Shown here one piece after another: positions 44,940 to 53,897 of a DNA stretch of 64,000 bases. Location: the NCBI RefSeq assembly GCF_003143935.1, contig NZ_QFRX01000001.1:1002071-1066070 (forward strand), written 5' to 3'. Under the pieces are notes generated by a model that was not told the origin of the DNA, made no database searches, and saw nothing but the letters and a program-made list of their open reading frames with translations. The position numbers and the translations under genes are program-made. The stretch comes from Streptomyces sp. Act143 (GTDB lineage: Bacteria; Actinomycetota; Actinomycetes; Streptomycetales; Streptomycetaceae). The number at the start of each line of letters is the position of its first letter. Within the stretch, counting starts at the first letter, position 1.

Positions 44940-45877
44940 AGCAGCTCCTTGTACGTCTCGTAGGCCGCGTCGGGTTCGCCGGTGGGCCGGTAGTGGTCGG
45001 GGTAGCGGCCCCCTTCCGTCCACACCGGCTCGACCCGCAGGCCCATCCGCACCTGGTCGTACGGGATGCCGCCGATGCGTCCGTGCAGGGCGAGGTCGGC
45101 GCCGTCGAGGGCGATGTGGGCGTAGACGTACGGCACTTCGATGTCGAGGTTCTTGGCCTTGATGTTGACGATGCAGAACGTGGTGACCGTGCCCGCCGGG
45201 CCCACCTCGACCTGTTCCGAGGTGGCGACACCGCAGGTGGGGCAGGCGCCGCGCGGGGGCACGTAGACCTTGCGGCAGGAGGGGCAGCGTTCGCCGACGG
45301 CGCGGTGGCCGGCGAGGGCGTTGATGTAGGCGGTCTGGGCGCGGCCGGGCGAGTAGGTGTAGTCGAGGCGGGCGGGCGCGACGATGCCGGTGACGGGGTC
45401 CGCGAACTCGCCGCTGTGGCCCTGGGGCTGGAGCGCCTCTCCGTCGTACGGCTCGAAGCAGGCGATGTCCGTGATCGCGCCGACGCGGTCCTCGGCCCAG
45501 CGGACGCGGACCCGCATGCCCGTGTGCACGGTGTCCGGGCCGGGGGCGTCGAGGGCGTGGAGGAGGGCGGTGTCGGCGCCGTCGAGGCGGACGAGGACCC
45601 AGGCGAAGGGGGTGTCCAGCGGCTGGCCGCGGCGGGGCTCATGGTTCCAGGCCCAGGTGGTGACCGTGCCGGTGGCGGCGACCTCGACGAGCTCGCCGAT
45701 CTCCTCGGCGGTGACGGGGTCGTACTCGACGGGCGGGACCAGGGTGCGGCCGTCGCGGGTCTTCACGCCGAGGACGACGCGTTCGCGCAGGCCGGTCAGG
45801 AAGGCGCTCTGGACGGGGCCGAGGGATCGGGTGAAGGGGAACTCGACGACCAGCGGGGCTTTCAGGACTTCCGGCAT
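44936..45877 (-). CDS. DUF35 Zn-ribbon/OB-fold acyl-CoA-binding protein, two modules
   Basis: This protein has 313 residues. The N-terminal module is OB-fold-like (EIGELVEVAATGTVTTWAWN). The second has the zinc ribbon CPSCRKVYVPPRGACPTCG followed by an OB-fold (EQVEVGPAGTVTTFCIVN). DUF35 proteins form complexes with thiolase-like proteins and give them an acyl-CoA channel. The length is close to Rv3521, which sits beside ltp3/ltp4 in mycobacteria. Start ATG 45877; the stop overlaps the next gene by 4 bp. Confidence 0.88.
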   Translation of the reverse strand: MPEVLKAPLVVEFPFTRSLGPVQSAFLTGLRERVVLGVKTRDGRTLVPPVEYDPVTAEEIGELVEVAATGTVTTWAWNHEPRRGQPLDTPFAWVLVRLDGADTALLHALDAPGPDTVHTGMRVRVRWAEDRVGAITDIACFEPYDGEALQPQGHSGEFADPVTGIVAPARLDYTYSPGRAQTAYINALAGHRAVGERCPSCRKVYVPPRGACPTCGVATSEQVEVGPAGTVTTFCIVNIKAKNLDIEVPYVYAHIALDGADLALHGRIGGIPYDQVRMGLRVEPVWTEGGRYPDHYRPTGEPDAAYETYKELL

Positions 45878-45889
45878 CGCCGGCCTCCT

Positions 45890-46690
45890 TCAGTGGCGCT
45901 TGTAGACGGGCGGGCGCTTCTCCGCGAAGGCGCGGGCGCCTTCCTTGGCGTCGGCGGTGTCGAACACCGGCCAGCCGCGCTTGAGTTCGGCGGCGAGGCC
46001 CTCGGTCTCGGTGAGTTCGGCGGTCTCGTAGACGGATGCTTTGACGGCCTCCACCGCCAGCGGGCCGCAGGCGTTGATCTGTTCGGCGATCTCCAGCGCC
46101 TTGTCCAGGGCCGTGCCGTCCGGGACGACATGCCCGATCAGGCCGACGCCGGCGGCCTCCCGGGCGCTGTACGGGCGGCCGGTGAGCAGCATCTCCAGGG
46201 CGTGGGTGCGCGGGATCTGGCGCTGGAGGCGGACCGTGGAGCCGCCGATCGGGAACAGGCCGCGCCTGACCTCGAACAGCCCGAAGGTCGCCGATTCACC
46301 GGCGACGCGGATGTCGGTGCCCTGGAGCATCTCGGTGCCGCCCGCGACGCAGTGGCCCTCGACGGCGGCGATCACCGGCTTGCGGGGGCGGTGGTGGCGC
46401 AGCATGGCCTTCCAGTGCAGGTCGGGGTCGGCCTTGAGCCGGTCCCGGTACTGCTCGCCCGCCATGCCCTTGCCGGCCAGGGCCTTGAGGTCCATGCCGG
46501 CGCAGAACGAGCCGCCCGCGCCGGTGAGCACGATGGAGCGGACCGTGTCGTCGGCGTCGGCTTCCAGCCAGCCGTCGTACAGCCCGACGAGCATCGCCGA
46601 CGAGAGCGCGTTCTTGGCCTCCGGCCGGTTGAGCGTGAGCACCAGTGTGGCGCCCTCGCGCCGCACGGTGAGGTGTTCCGTGCCACCCAT
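45890..46690 (-). CDS. Enoyl-CoA hydratase/isomerase (EchA19-like)
   Basis: The 266-residue protein has the crotonase fold. Oxyanion-hole strands are GGSFCAGMDLKAL and EGHCVAGGTEMLQGTDIRVA, followed by FGLFEVRRGLFPIGG. The family hydrates 2-enoyl-CoA. The length equals EchA19 within a few residues, and the gene diverges from a FadD19-like ligase, the arrangement seen in mycobacterial steroid side-chain loci. GAGGGGAGACGG precedes ATG 46690. A palindrome at 46756-46772 lies in the divergent promoter. Confidence 0.9.
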   Translation of the reverse strand: MGGTEHLTVRREGATLVLTLNRPEAKNALSSAMLVGLYDGWLEADADDTVRSIVLTGAGGSFCAGMDLKALAGKGMAGEQYRDRLKADPDLHWKAMLRHHRPRKPVIAAVEGHCVAGGTEMLQGTDIRVAGESATFGLFEVRRGLFPIGGSTVRLQRQIPRTHALEMLLTGRPYSAREAAGVGLIGHVVPDGTALDKALEIAEQINACGPLAVEAVKASVYETAELTETEGLAAELKRGWPVFDTADAKEGARAFAEKRPPVYKRH

Positions 46691-46755
46691 GAACCGTCTC
46701 CCCTCTGAAAGAACGAGAACAGGTTGCAGGAGCGGACCGGCCTCTTCAAGAGTTT

Positions 46756-46772
46756 TCTGACAGACAGTCAGA
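46756..46772. promoter_or_regulatory. Palindrome TCTGA-N7-TCAGA in the echA/fadD divergent promoter
   Basis: TCTGACAGACAGTCAGA has 6-bp arms (TCTGAC/GTCAGA) and lies between the divergent crotonase and acyl-CoA ligase genes, preceded by AAGAGTTT and followed by TTT. The same half sites, spacing and flanks recur at 61907-61923. The size and symmetry suit a TetR-family repressor, but no TetR gene is in the window. Confidence 0.75.
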
Positions 46773-46856
46773 TTTGTTGTGCGCGGCCCCTTCCCAGTTG
46801 TGCCGCCCTTTGCTCTGATGACCGGCAACCGGTGCAGGGCGAGGTCAGGAGGAGCG

Positions 46857-48467
46857 GTGGAGTACAACCTTGTCGACCTGTTCGAGTCGGTCGTGGACGT
46901 GGTCCCGGACCGCGAGGCGCTCGTGTACCTCGACATCCCCGGCACGGGAGCGGAGCGCCGGTTGACCTACGCGGGGCTCGACACGGCAGCCAACCGCATC
47001 GCCCACCACCTGATCGACAGCGGCATCCGGCCCGGTGAGCACGTGGGGCTGCACCTGTACAACGGCATCGAGTACCTCCAGGCCGCGATCGGCTGCCTCA
47101 AGGCGCGGATCGTGCCGGTGAACGTCAACTACCGTTACGTCGAGGACGAGTTGGTGTACCTGTACCGGGACGCCGACCTGGTGGGGCTGTTCTTCGACGC
47201 GGAGTTCGGCGACCGGGTGGCGGCGGCGCTGCCGTCGGCCGGCAAGCTGCGGCATCTCGTCCGAGTGGGGGACGGGGAGGGCGGGCCGGACGCCGTGGCG
47301 TTCGCGGACGCCGAGGCCGCCGGGTCACCCGGGCGCGGCTTCCCGCCCCGCTCGCCGGACGACCAGTTCATCATCTACACCGGCGGCACCACCGGGATGC
47401 CCAAGGGCGTGATGTGGCGTCAGGAGGACCTGTTCTTCTCGGGGATGGGCGGCGGCGCCCCGACCGGTGAGCCGGTGCGGAAGCCGGAGGAACTCGCGGA
47501 GCGGGTCGCCGCGGGCGGCGCGGGGATCACCTTCTTCCCCACTCCCCCGCTGATGCACGGCACCTCCACCCTCACCGCCTTCATCGGCTTCAACTTCGGC
47601 CAACGCGTCGTGATCCACCGCAAGTTCGTGCCCGAGGAGGTGCTGCGCACCGTCGAGAAGGAGCGCGTCACCAGCATGTCCCTGGTCGGCGACGCGATGC
47701 TGCGGCCGCTGATCGACGCCCTCGAGGGCCCCATGAAGGGCACGGACACCTCGTCGATGTTCAGCGTGTCGTCCTCGGGGGCGATCATGTCGGACACCGT
47801 GCGCCGGCAGTTCCAGGCACTGGTGCCGAACGTGATGCTGCTCAACAACTTCGGTTCCTCGGAGTCCGGCTTCAACGGCACCGCGACGGACGACTCCGGC
47901 CCCGAGCGGGGCTTCCGCGTCCGGGTCAACTCCCGTACCCAGGTGGTCGATCCGGCCACCTACGAGCCGGTCGCGCCGGGCGAGGTGGGCCGGGTCGCCC
48001 AGTGCGGCCACGTGCCGCTCGGCTACTACAACGACCCGCGGAAAACCGCCGAGACCTTCTTCGAGAAGGACAGCGAACGGTGGGTGCTGCTCGGCGACAT
48101 GGCCACCGTCGACGAGGACGGGGTCGTCGTCGTGCTCGGGCGCGGCTCGCAGTGCATCAACACCGGGGGCGAGAAGGTGTACCCCGAGGAGGTCGAGCAG
48201 GCGCTCAAGTCCCATCCGGACGTGTACGACGCGCTGGTGGCCGGGGTGCCGGACGCGAAGTGGGGCCACCACGTGGCCGCCGTCGTACAGCTGCGGGACG
48301 GAGCGTCCCGGCCGTCCCTCGACGACATCCAGGCACACTGCCGCTCCCACCTGGCCGGCTACAAGATCCCCCGTCAACTGGTGATCACCGGGGCCATCCG
48401 GCGCTCCCCCAGCGGCAAGGCGGACTACCGGTGGGCGCGGGAGGTGGCGGTCCGGGCGGACGGGTGA
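46857..48467 (+). CDS. Acyl-CoA synthetase (FadD19-like, long-chain/steroid-acid ligase)
   Basis: This 536-residue enzyme has the adenylation motifs IIYTGGTTGMPKGVMW, LNNFGSSESG, WVLLGDMATVDEDG and the C-terminal Lys in SPSGKADYRW. It starts VEYNLVDLFESVVDVVPDREA at GTG 46857, with AGGAGG at 46847-46852. ATG 46818 is a longer alternative. Length and position, divergent from an EchA19-like gene, match FadD19, which activates C24 branched steroid side chains. Substrate assignment is by synteny. Confidence 0.9.
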   Translation: MEYNLVDLFESVVDVVPDREALVYLDIPGTGAERRLTYAGLDTAANRIAHHLIDSGIRPGEHVGLHLYNGIEYLQAAIGCLKARIVPVNVNYRYVEDELVYLYRDADLVGLFFDAEFGDRVAAALPSAGKLRHLVRVGDGEGGPDAVAFADAEAAGSPGRGFPPRSPDDQFIIYTGGTTGMPKGVMWRQEDLFFSGMGGGAPTGEPVRKPEELAERVAAGGAGITFFPTPPLMHGTSTLTAFIGFNFGQRVVIHRKFVPEEVLRTVEKERVTSMSLVGDAMLRPLIDALEGPMKGTDTSSMFSVSSSGAIMSDTVRRQFQALVPNVMLLNNFGSSESGFNGTATDDSGPERGFRVRVNSRTQVVDPATYEPVAPGEVGRVAQCGHVPLGYYNDPRKTAETFFEKDSERWVLLGDMATVDEDGVVVVLGRGSQCINTGGEKVYPEEVEQALKSHPDVYDALVAGVPDAKWGHHVAAVVQLRDGASRPSLDDIQAHCRSHLAGYKIPRQLVITGAIRRSPSGKADYRWAREVAVRADG

Positions 48468-48583
48468 ATTCCGCTCGCCCTCGATTGAACCGTCGGTGAC
48501 ACGCGGACGTACTGGTGGTGGCAGGCTCGCTCGCAGAGCTCTGTTCGTCATGCCATCGCAAGACCGTACGGAAGGACCGCCGG

Positions 48584-50356
48584 GTGTCGCTCTTCACACC
48601 TCGCTCTCGTCAGTCGTCGGACAGCACCGAGGGGTCGGACGGCACCGGGAGCGAGGAACCGGCTGAGACGGAAGCGGCAGCGGAGCCGGAGGAGACGGTC
48701 CCCGCCGGGAAACCCGGCTGGTTCGGCTGGCGCCGCCGCTTCCCCCGGACCGCACGCGGCGTGGGCATCGGTACGACCGTGCTGGCCGCCGCGCTGGTGC
48801 TCGGCGCGCTCCTCGTGCCCAACCGCCTCGACTGGATCAGGTTCGAGTCCTTCCTGCGCCTGCCCGTCGAGGCGATCCTCCTCGCGGGGCTGCTCCTGGC
48901 GCTGCCGGGCCGGGCACGCCGGATCACCGCCGTCGTCTCGGGGGTGTTCCTGGGGCTGTTCACGGTCGTCAAGTTCCTCGACATGGGCTTCCGGCAGACT
49001 CTGGCCCGGCCGTTCGACCTGGTCTTCGACTGGATCCTGCTGGACGACGCGGCGGATTTCGTCCGGGAGTCCTACGGCCGTTCCGGCGAGCTGCTCGCGA
49101 TCACCGCGGTGATCGTGCTGTTCGTGTCCGTGCTCGCGCTCTGCACGCTCTCCGTGGTGCGGCTGACGAACCTCATGGCCCGGCACCGGGCGGTGGCCGC
49201 CCGGACGACGCTCGTCCTGGGCACCGTCTGGATCGTCTGCTTCACCATGGGCGTGCAGTTCAGCGGGCTCACCTTCGCCACCAAGGGCAACATCCAGTTC
49301 GTCGCCAACCGGGTCCAGCAGGTGCACGACGGGCTCGTCGACGCCAAGGTCTTCGAGAAGCAGGCCGAGGTCGACGCCTTCGCCAACACCCCGCCGGACC
49401 AGCTGCTGACGGGGCTGCGCGGCAAGGACGTGCTGTTCACCTTCATCGAGAGCTACGGCCGGGTCGCGATCGACGACCCGGCGATGGCCCCGCAGATCGA
49501 CGCGGCGCTCCAGGACGGCGACAGCAGGCTGAAGGCGGCCGGTTTCCAGTCCCGCAGCGGCTGGCTCCGCTCGCCCGTCACCGGCGCGGGCAGCTGGCTG
49601 GCGCACTCCACGTTCCTGTCCGGTCTGTGGGTGAAGAACCAGCAGCGGTACCGCAGCCTGACCACCGGCGACCGCGCGACCCTCACCAGCTACTTCCGGA
49701 AGACCGGGGCCTGGCGGACGGTCGGGATCGTGCCCGGGGTGCGCAAGTCCTGGCCCGAGGGCAAGTACTTCGGCCTCGACCACATCTACGACTCCACCCA
49801 CCTCGGCTACAACGGCCCCTACTTCAGCTGGACACCGGTGCCCGACCAGTTCAGCCTGGAGTCCTTCGAGCGGCTGGAGCACGGCAAGAAGAACCGCGAC
49901 CCGATCATGGCGGAGATCATCCTCGCCTCCAGCCACAACCCCTGGTCCCCCATCGCCCACATGATCGACTGGGACCGGCTCGGCGACGGCTCGGTCTTCG
50001 AGCAGATCAAGAAGGAGGGCACCGACCCCAAGGAGGTCTGGAAGAGCGCGAAGCGGGTGCGCACGGAATACCGCAAGGCCATCGAGTACTCCCTGCAGAG
50101 CCTCACCGAGTGGGTCGAGCGGTACGGCGACGACAACACCGTCCTCGTCTTCCTCGGCGACCACCAGCCCGTCCCGACCGTCACCGGCGGCGACACCGAC
50201 AAGGACGTGCCGATCACCGTCGTGGCCCGCGACCCGAAGGTGCTGGACCGGATCTCCTCCTGGGGCTGGACGAACGGCCTCAAGCCGGCCGGGAACGCAC
50301 CGGTGTGGGGCATGGACACGTTCCGGGACCGATTCATGACGGCGTACGCGAAGTAG
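48584..50356 (+). CDS. Membrane sulfatase-like (alkaline phosphatase superfamily) protein
   Basis: The 590-residue protein has an acidic N-terminal tail of about 60 residues and four to five membrane helices (about 70-235). An extracytoplasmic sulfatase-like domain follows. Conserved pieces are DVLFTFIESYGRVAIDDPAM, SWLAHSTFLSGLWV and VLVFLGDHQPVPTVTGGDTDKDVPITVVARD, where the HQP/GDH metal-ligand segment is clear. Relatives include phosphoglycerol transferases and other envelope enzymes. GTG 48584 is chosen for its upstream GAAGGA; the preceding in-frame codons have none. Confidence 0.85.
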   Translation: MSLFTPRSRQSSDSTEGSDGTGSEEPAETEAAAEPEETVPAGKPGWFGWRRRFPRTARGVGIGTTVLAAALVLGALLVPNRLDWIRFESFLRLPVEAILLAGLLLALPGRARRITAVVSGVFLGLFTVVKFLDMGFRQTLARPFDLVFDWILLDDAADFVRESYGRSGELLAITAVIVLFVSVLALCTLSVVRLTNLMARHRAVAARTTLVLGTVWIVCFTMGVQFSGLTFATKGNIQFVANRVQQVHDGLVDAKVFEKQAEVDAFANTPPDQLLTGLRGKDVLFTFIESYGRVAIDDPAMAPQIDAALQDGDSRLKAAGFQSRSGWLRSPVTGAGSWLAHSTFLSGLWVKNQQRYRSLTTGDRATLTSYFRKTGAWRTVGIVPGVRKSWPEGKYFGLDHIYDSTHLGYNGPYFSWTPVPDQFSLESFERLEHGKKNRDPIMAEIILASSHNPWSPIAHMIDWDRLGDGSVFEQIKKEGTDPKEVWKSAKRVRTEYRKAIEYSLQSLTEWVERYGDDNTVLVFLGDHQPVPTVTGGDTDKDVPITVVARDPKVLDRISSWGWTNGLKPAGNAPVWGMDTFRDRFMTAYAK

Positions 50357-50360
50357 CGCG

Positions 50361-51047
50361 TCAGCCCACCAGAAAGGGCTCCACCGCGTCCAGGAACTCA
50401 TCGGGACGTGTCTCGTGCACGAGATGCCCGGCCCCATCGACGGTGACGAGCCGTGCGTCGGGAATGACATCGGCGACGGCCGCCACCTGGGCCTGCGGGA
50501 CCAGGCTGCTCGAACCGCCCCCGATCACCAGCGTGGGCATGGTGATCCGCCCCATGTGGTCCCACCACACCGGATCGGGAGCGTTCCGCTGCCCGTCCGT
50601 CTGCTCGACCATGGCCCAGTCGAACGGCAGATCACCCTCGGGCCGCGCGGCGGGCGGCCGGGGCGGGTCGAGGGGGAAGGGCGCCGGTACGTCCTCCAGG
50701 ACGAGGCGCCGTACGCGGCCGGGGGCCCGCTGGGCGAGCAGGTAGGCGACGGTGCCGCCGAGGGAGTGGCCGACGAGGTCGGTCCGCCGGATGCCGAGCG
50801 CGGCGAGGAAACCACGGACGTCGTCGCACATCGCCTCGCACGCATAGCCGCCCGGCCAGTCGCTGCGCCCGTGACCCCGCAGGTCCGGGGCGTACACCCG
50901 GCGCGGCCTCGCGGCGAGACGTTCGGCGATCGGGGTCCAGTCCGCGCCGTCGGCGCCACGGCAGTGCAGCAGGACGACGGGGGGCGCCTCCTCGGGGCCC
51001 CAGGTGCGGTACGCGAGGGTGATGCCGTTGGTCTTGACGGTGTCCAT
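50361..51047 (-). CDS. Alpha/beta hydrolase
   Basis: The 228-residue protein has the canonical fold: oxyanion region LLHCRGADGADW, the elbow VGHSLGGTVAYLLA, the acid in the late strand, and the catalytic His in DGAGHLVHETRPDEF. It starts at ATG 51047 (MDTVKTNGITLAYRTWG). It lies 37 bp after the next hydrolase gene's stop on the same strand. The substrate is unknown. Confidence 0.9.
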   Translation of the reverse strand: MDTVKTNGITLAYRTWGPEEAPPVVLLHCRGADGADWTPIAERLAARPRRVYAPDLRGHGRSDWPGGYACEAMCDDVRGFLAALGIRRTDLVGHSLGGTVAYLLAQRAPGRVRRLVLEDVPAPFPLDPPRPPAARPEGDLPFDWAMVEQTDGQRNAPDPVWWDHMGRITMPTLVIGGGSSSLVPQAQVAAVADVIPDARLVTVDGAGHLVHETRPDEFLDAVEPFLVG

Positions 51048-51084
51048 GCCGGGCAACGTATCCGGGCGCCGGCGCTGTGGGTCG

Positions 51085-51951
51085 CTACTCTGTCGTGGGC
51101 AGAGGCGGCGTCCCGTTCCCGGTGAGGAACGCGCCGACCCGTCGTGCGAACCACTCCGGGTCGTCCAGCCATGGATAGTGCGCGGCGCCGGGCTGGACGG
51201 CGAGTTCGGCGTGCGGGAAGACGTCGGCGGTGCGGCGGGCCAGCTCGGGCCGAGGGGCACCGTCGAGTTCGCCGGCGAGGATGAGGACCGGGGCGGTCAG
51301 GCGGGTGAGCGCGGCGCGGGTGGCGGGTGGGTCGTAGGCGCCGGCGGAGCCGTACACCTCTGCGGCCGCGTCGTTGAACTCCTCGTCGCCGCGGGCGTGG
51401 TGCTCCTCGGCGGCCTTGTCCCAGCGGCCGTAGAAGAACGGCGCGAACGCCGGATCGTAGTCGCCCGCCCCGCTCAGCCAGGCCTCGTAGGCCGGGAACG
51501 CCGTACGGAACCACGGCTCACCCTCCCGCAGGCGCGCGGCTGCCAGCCGGTCCTCGGCGGTGGCCGTCGTGCCGAGGGCCCACGGGTTGGCGGCGACCAG
51601 CACCAGCCGTCCCAGCCGCTCCGGATGCCGGGCGGCGTACAGCATGGCGAGGGCACCGCCGGCCGAGTGCGCGAGGACGTCCATGCGCTCCAGCCCCAGC
51701 CGCGCCCGCAGCGCCTCCACGTCGGCCACGAGCCGGTCGCACCGATACGTCGCGGGGTCCGACGGGACGGCGGAGTCGCCGGTGCCCCGCAGATCGAGCA
51801 GCACGAGCTGCCGGTGCGCGGCGAGACCGCCCAGGTCGCCGAGGTAGCGCGAGGCCTGCATCGGCCCTCCGGGCAGGACGACGAGCGGGGTGCCCTCGCC
51901 CTTCAGGTGGTAGACGAGCTCGGTTCCGTCGGGCGCGGTGAAGGTCGGCAT
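51085..51951 (-). CDS. Alpha/beta hydrolase, proline-iminopeptidase-like
   Basis: The 288-residue protein starts MPTFTAPDGTELVYHLKGEG at ATG 51951, with GAGGAT upstream; ATG 51966 is an alternative. It has GGPMQASRYLGDLGGLA, LLDLRGTGDSAVP, and the elbow LAHSAGGALAMLYA, where AHSAG replaces the common GHSxG. The acid lies in ILAGELDG and the catalytic His in GAAHYPWLDDP. It may hydrolyse peptides or esters. Confidence 0.88.
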   Translation of the reverse strand: MPTFTAPDGTELVYHLKGEGTPLVVLPGGPMQASRYLGDLGGLAAHRQLVLLDLRGTGDSAVPSDPATYRCDRLVADVEALRARLGLERMDVLAHSAGGALAMLYAARHPERLGRLVLVAANPWALGTTATAEDRLAAARLREGEPWFRTAFPAYEAWLSGAGDYDPAFAPFFYGRWDKAAEEHHARGDEEFNDAAAEVYGSAGAYDPPATRAALTRLTAPVLILAGELDGAPRPELARRTADVFPHAELAVQPGAAHYPWLDDPEWFARRVGAFLTGNGTPPLPTTE

Positions 51952-51997
51952 GGCGCCGATCCTCATGACCGACCGGCGCCGCCGCAACGGATTTCGT

Positions 51998-52456
51998 TCA
52001 CAGGGCGAGGGGGCGGTGGGCGAGGGCCGCGTCGACGATCTGCTCGGCGGAGGCGTCCACCAGGTCGGCGGGCGGATGGAAGAGCAGGTCCGAGGCGCCG
52101 GGATGGGCCACGTTCGCCCGGAAGAGGAGCAGGAAGTACGGCTGGTCCGGTCCGGGCTCCAGGGCTCCGCGGACGATCTCGACGAGTTCGTCGCGGGTGA
52201 TGTCCGGGACCCGCGGCCACGCCGGGCGGGCCGCTTCCCGCGCGAATTCCTCCGCGCTCCGCCAGCCGTCATAGGTGAGGAAGTCGTGGCGGCCGTAGGA
52301 GTGCCCGGTGTCCTCGTCGAACGCGGCGATCGCGGCGTCCGCCGCCCGCTGTTCGCCCTTGTGCAGCAGCTCCTCGATTCGCACGATGTCACGCGCCAGG
52401 TCACGCAGCCGCTGTTCCGGCACCGGGGCCGGTCTGAGTTCGGGTCGCAGGTCCAC
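51998..52456 (-). CDS. Hypothetical protein
   Basis: The 152-residue protein starts at GTG 52456. It is highly helical and charged at the N-terminus (EQRLRDLARDIVRIEELLHKGEQRAADAAIAAFDEDTG). The middle has HDFLTYDGWRSAEEFAREAARPAWPRVPDITRDELVEIVR. I do not recognise the family. Codon bias is that of a real Streptomyces gene. It precedes the iminopeptidase-like gene by 46 bp on the same strand. Confidence 0.7.
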   Translation of the reverse strand: MDLRPELRPAPVPEQRLRDLARDIVRIEELLHKGEQRAADAAIAAFDEDTGHSYGRHDFLTYDGWRSAEEFAREAARPAWPRVPDITRDELVEIVRGALEPGPDQPYFLLLFRANVAHPGASDLLFHPPADLVDASAEQIVDAALAHRPLAL

Positions 52457-52548
52457 CCGCCCATCCTGGCGCCCCGGCCCTGCCGGAAAAGTGTCGGCCC
52501 ACCTCTTGCTTGATCCTCGATGGCCTGAATTACTGATCCCGAAGACAT

Positions 52549-52566
52549 CGACCGAATGATCGGTCG
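52549..52566. promoter_or_regulatory. Perfect 18-bp palindrome upstream of paaK
   Basis: CGACCGA-ATGA-TCGGTCG has 7-bp perfect arms and ends 36 bp before ATG 52602. It is in the core promoter region of the phenylacetate-CoA ligase gene. The shape is that of a TetR-type operator; a PaaR-like regulator is the natural candidate but is not encoded nearby. Confidence 0.7.
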
Positions 52567-52601
52567 CCCGGATTGCTGTGGTTGGTGAGGGAGGCGTCCC
52601 G

Positions 52602-53897
52602 ATGGCGGATGCGGCGGAGCTGCTGGACTCGGGGGAACGTCTGGACGGGCCGGGGCTGCGGACCCTTCAGCTGGAGCGGCTGCGGGCGTCGCTGCGGCAC
52701 GCCTACGACCAGGTGCCGTTCTACCGGGAGTCCTTCGACAAGGCGGGCGTCCACCCCGACGACTGCCGCTCGCTCGCCGACCTCGCCCGCTTCCCCTTCA
52801 CCAGCAAGGCCGACCTGCGGGAGAACTACCCGTACGGCATGTTCGCGGTCCCCCAGGACCGCATCCGCCGCATCCACGCCTCCAGCGGCACCACCGGACG
52901 CCCGACGGTCGTCGGCTACACCGACGGCGACCTCTCCCTCTGGTCGGACATGGTGGCCCGTTCGCTGCGCGCCGCCGGCGTCCGGCCCGGTGACATCGTC
53001 CATGTCGCCTATGGATACGGACTGTTCACCGGCGGACTCGGCGCGCACTACGGTGCCGAACGGCTCGGCTGTACGGTCGTCCCCGCGTCCGGCGGCATGA
53101 CCGCCCGCCAGGTCCAGCTGATCCAGGACCTCAAGCCCCGCGTGATCATGGTGACGCCGTCGTACATGCTCACGATCCTCGACGAGTTCGAGCGGCAGGG
53201 CGTGGACCCCCGCGGCACCTCCCTGGAGGTGGGCGTCTTCGGGGCCGAGCCGTGGACGGAGCAGATGCGGCGGGAGATCGAGGAGCGGTTCGCGATCGAC
53301 GCGGTCGACATATACGGGCTGTCGGAGGTGATCGGCCCGGGCGTGGCGCAGGAGTGCGTGGAGACCAAGGACGGGCTGCACGTGTGGGAGGACCACTTCT
53401 ACCCCGAGGTCGTCGACCCGATCACCGGTGAGGTGCTGCCGGACGGCGAGCAGGGGGAACTGGTCTTCACCTCGCTGACGAAGGAGGCGATGCCCGTCGT
53501 CCGGTACCGGACGCGGGATCTCACGCGGCTGCTGCCGGGCACCGCACGGGTGTTCCGGCGGATGGAGAAGGTCACCGGGCGCAGCGACGACATGGTGATC
53601 CTGCGGGGCGTCAATCTCTTCCCCACGCAGATCGAGGAGATCGTGCTGCGCACTCCCGGTGTCGCGCCGCACTTCCAGTTGCGGCTCACCCGGGAGGGGC
53701 GCCTCGACGCCCTCACCGTACGGGCCGAGGCCCGGCCCGATGCCACGCCGGACGACCGGGACGCCGCCGCGCGGTCCATCGCCGCGGCCGTGAAGGACGG
53801 CATCGGTGTGTCGGTCGGCGTCGAGGTCGTCGAACCCGAGTCGCTGGAGCGGTCGGTGGGCAAGATCCGGCGGATCGTGGACCTGCGGCCCCGCTAG
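52602..53897 (+). CDS. paaK: Phenylacetate--CoA ligase
   Basis: The 431-residue protein starts at ATG 52602 with GAGGGAGG upstream. Family signatures are the N-terminal RLRASLRHAYDQVPFYRESF, the P-loop SSGTTGRPTVVGYTDGD, DIYGLSEVIGPGVAQEC and the C-terminal EIVLRTPGV...VGKIRRIVDLRPR. The enzyme activates phenylacetate to its CoA ester, the first step of the paa pathway. No other paa gene is adjacent, so it may instead serve another aryl acid. The stop TAG is part of a 68-bp palindrome. Confidence 0.93.
   Translation: MADAAELLDSGERLDGPGLRTLQLERLRASLRHAYDQVPFYRESFDKAGVHPDDCRSLADLARFPFTSKADLRENYPYGMFAVPQDRIRRIHASSGTTGRPTVVGYTDGDLSLWSDMVARSLRAAGVRPGDIVHVAYGYGLFTGGLGAHYGAERLGCTVVPASGGMTARQVQLIQDLKPRVIMVTPSYMLTILDEFERQGVDPRGTSLEVGVFGAEPWTEQMRREIEERFAIDAVDIYGLSEVIGPGVAQECVETKDGLHVWEDHFYPEVVDPITGEVLPDGEQGELVFTSLTKEAMPVVRYRTRDLTRLLPGTARVFRRMEKVTGRSDDMVILRGVNLFPTQIEEIVLRTPGVAPHFQLRLTREGRLDALTVRAEARPDATPDDRDAAARSIAAAVKDGIGVSVGVEVVEPESLERSVGKIRRIVDLRPR

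Noticed and set aside
42733..45642. A continuous 969-codon frame suggesting one fused thiolase
   Set aside because: Only the part below 43899 is thiolase-like; above it the frame is a shadow of the separate Ltp4-like and DUF35 genes.
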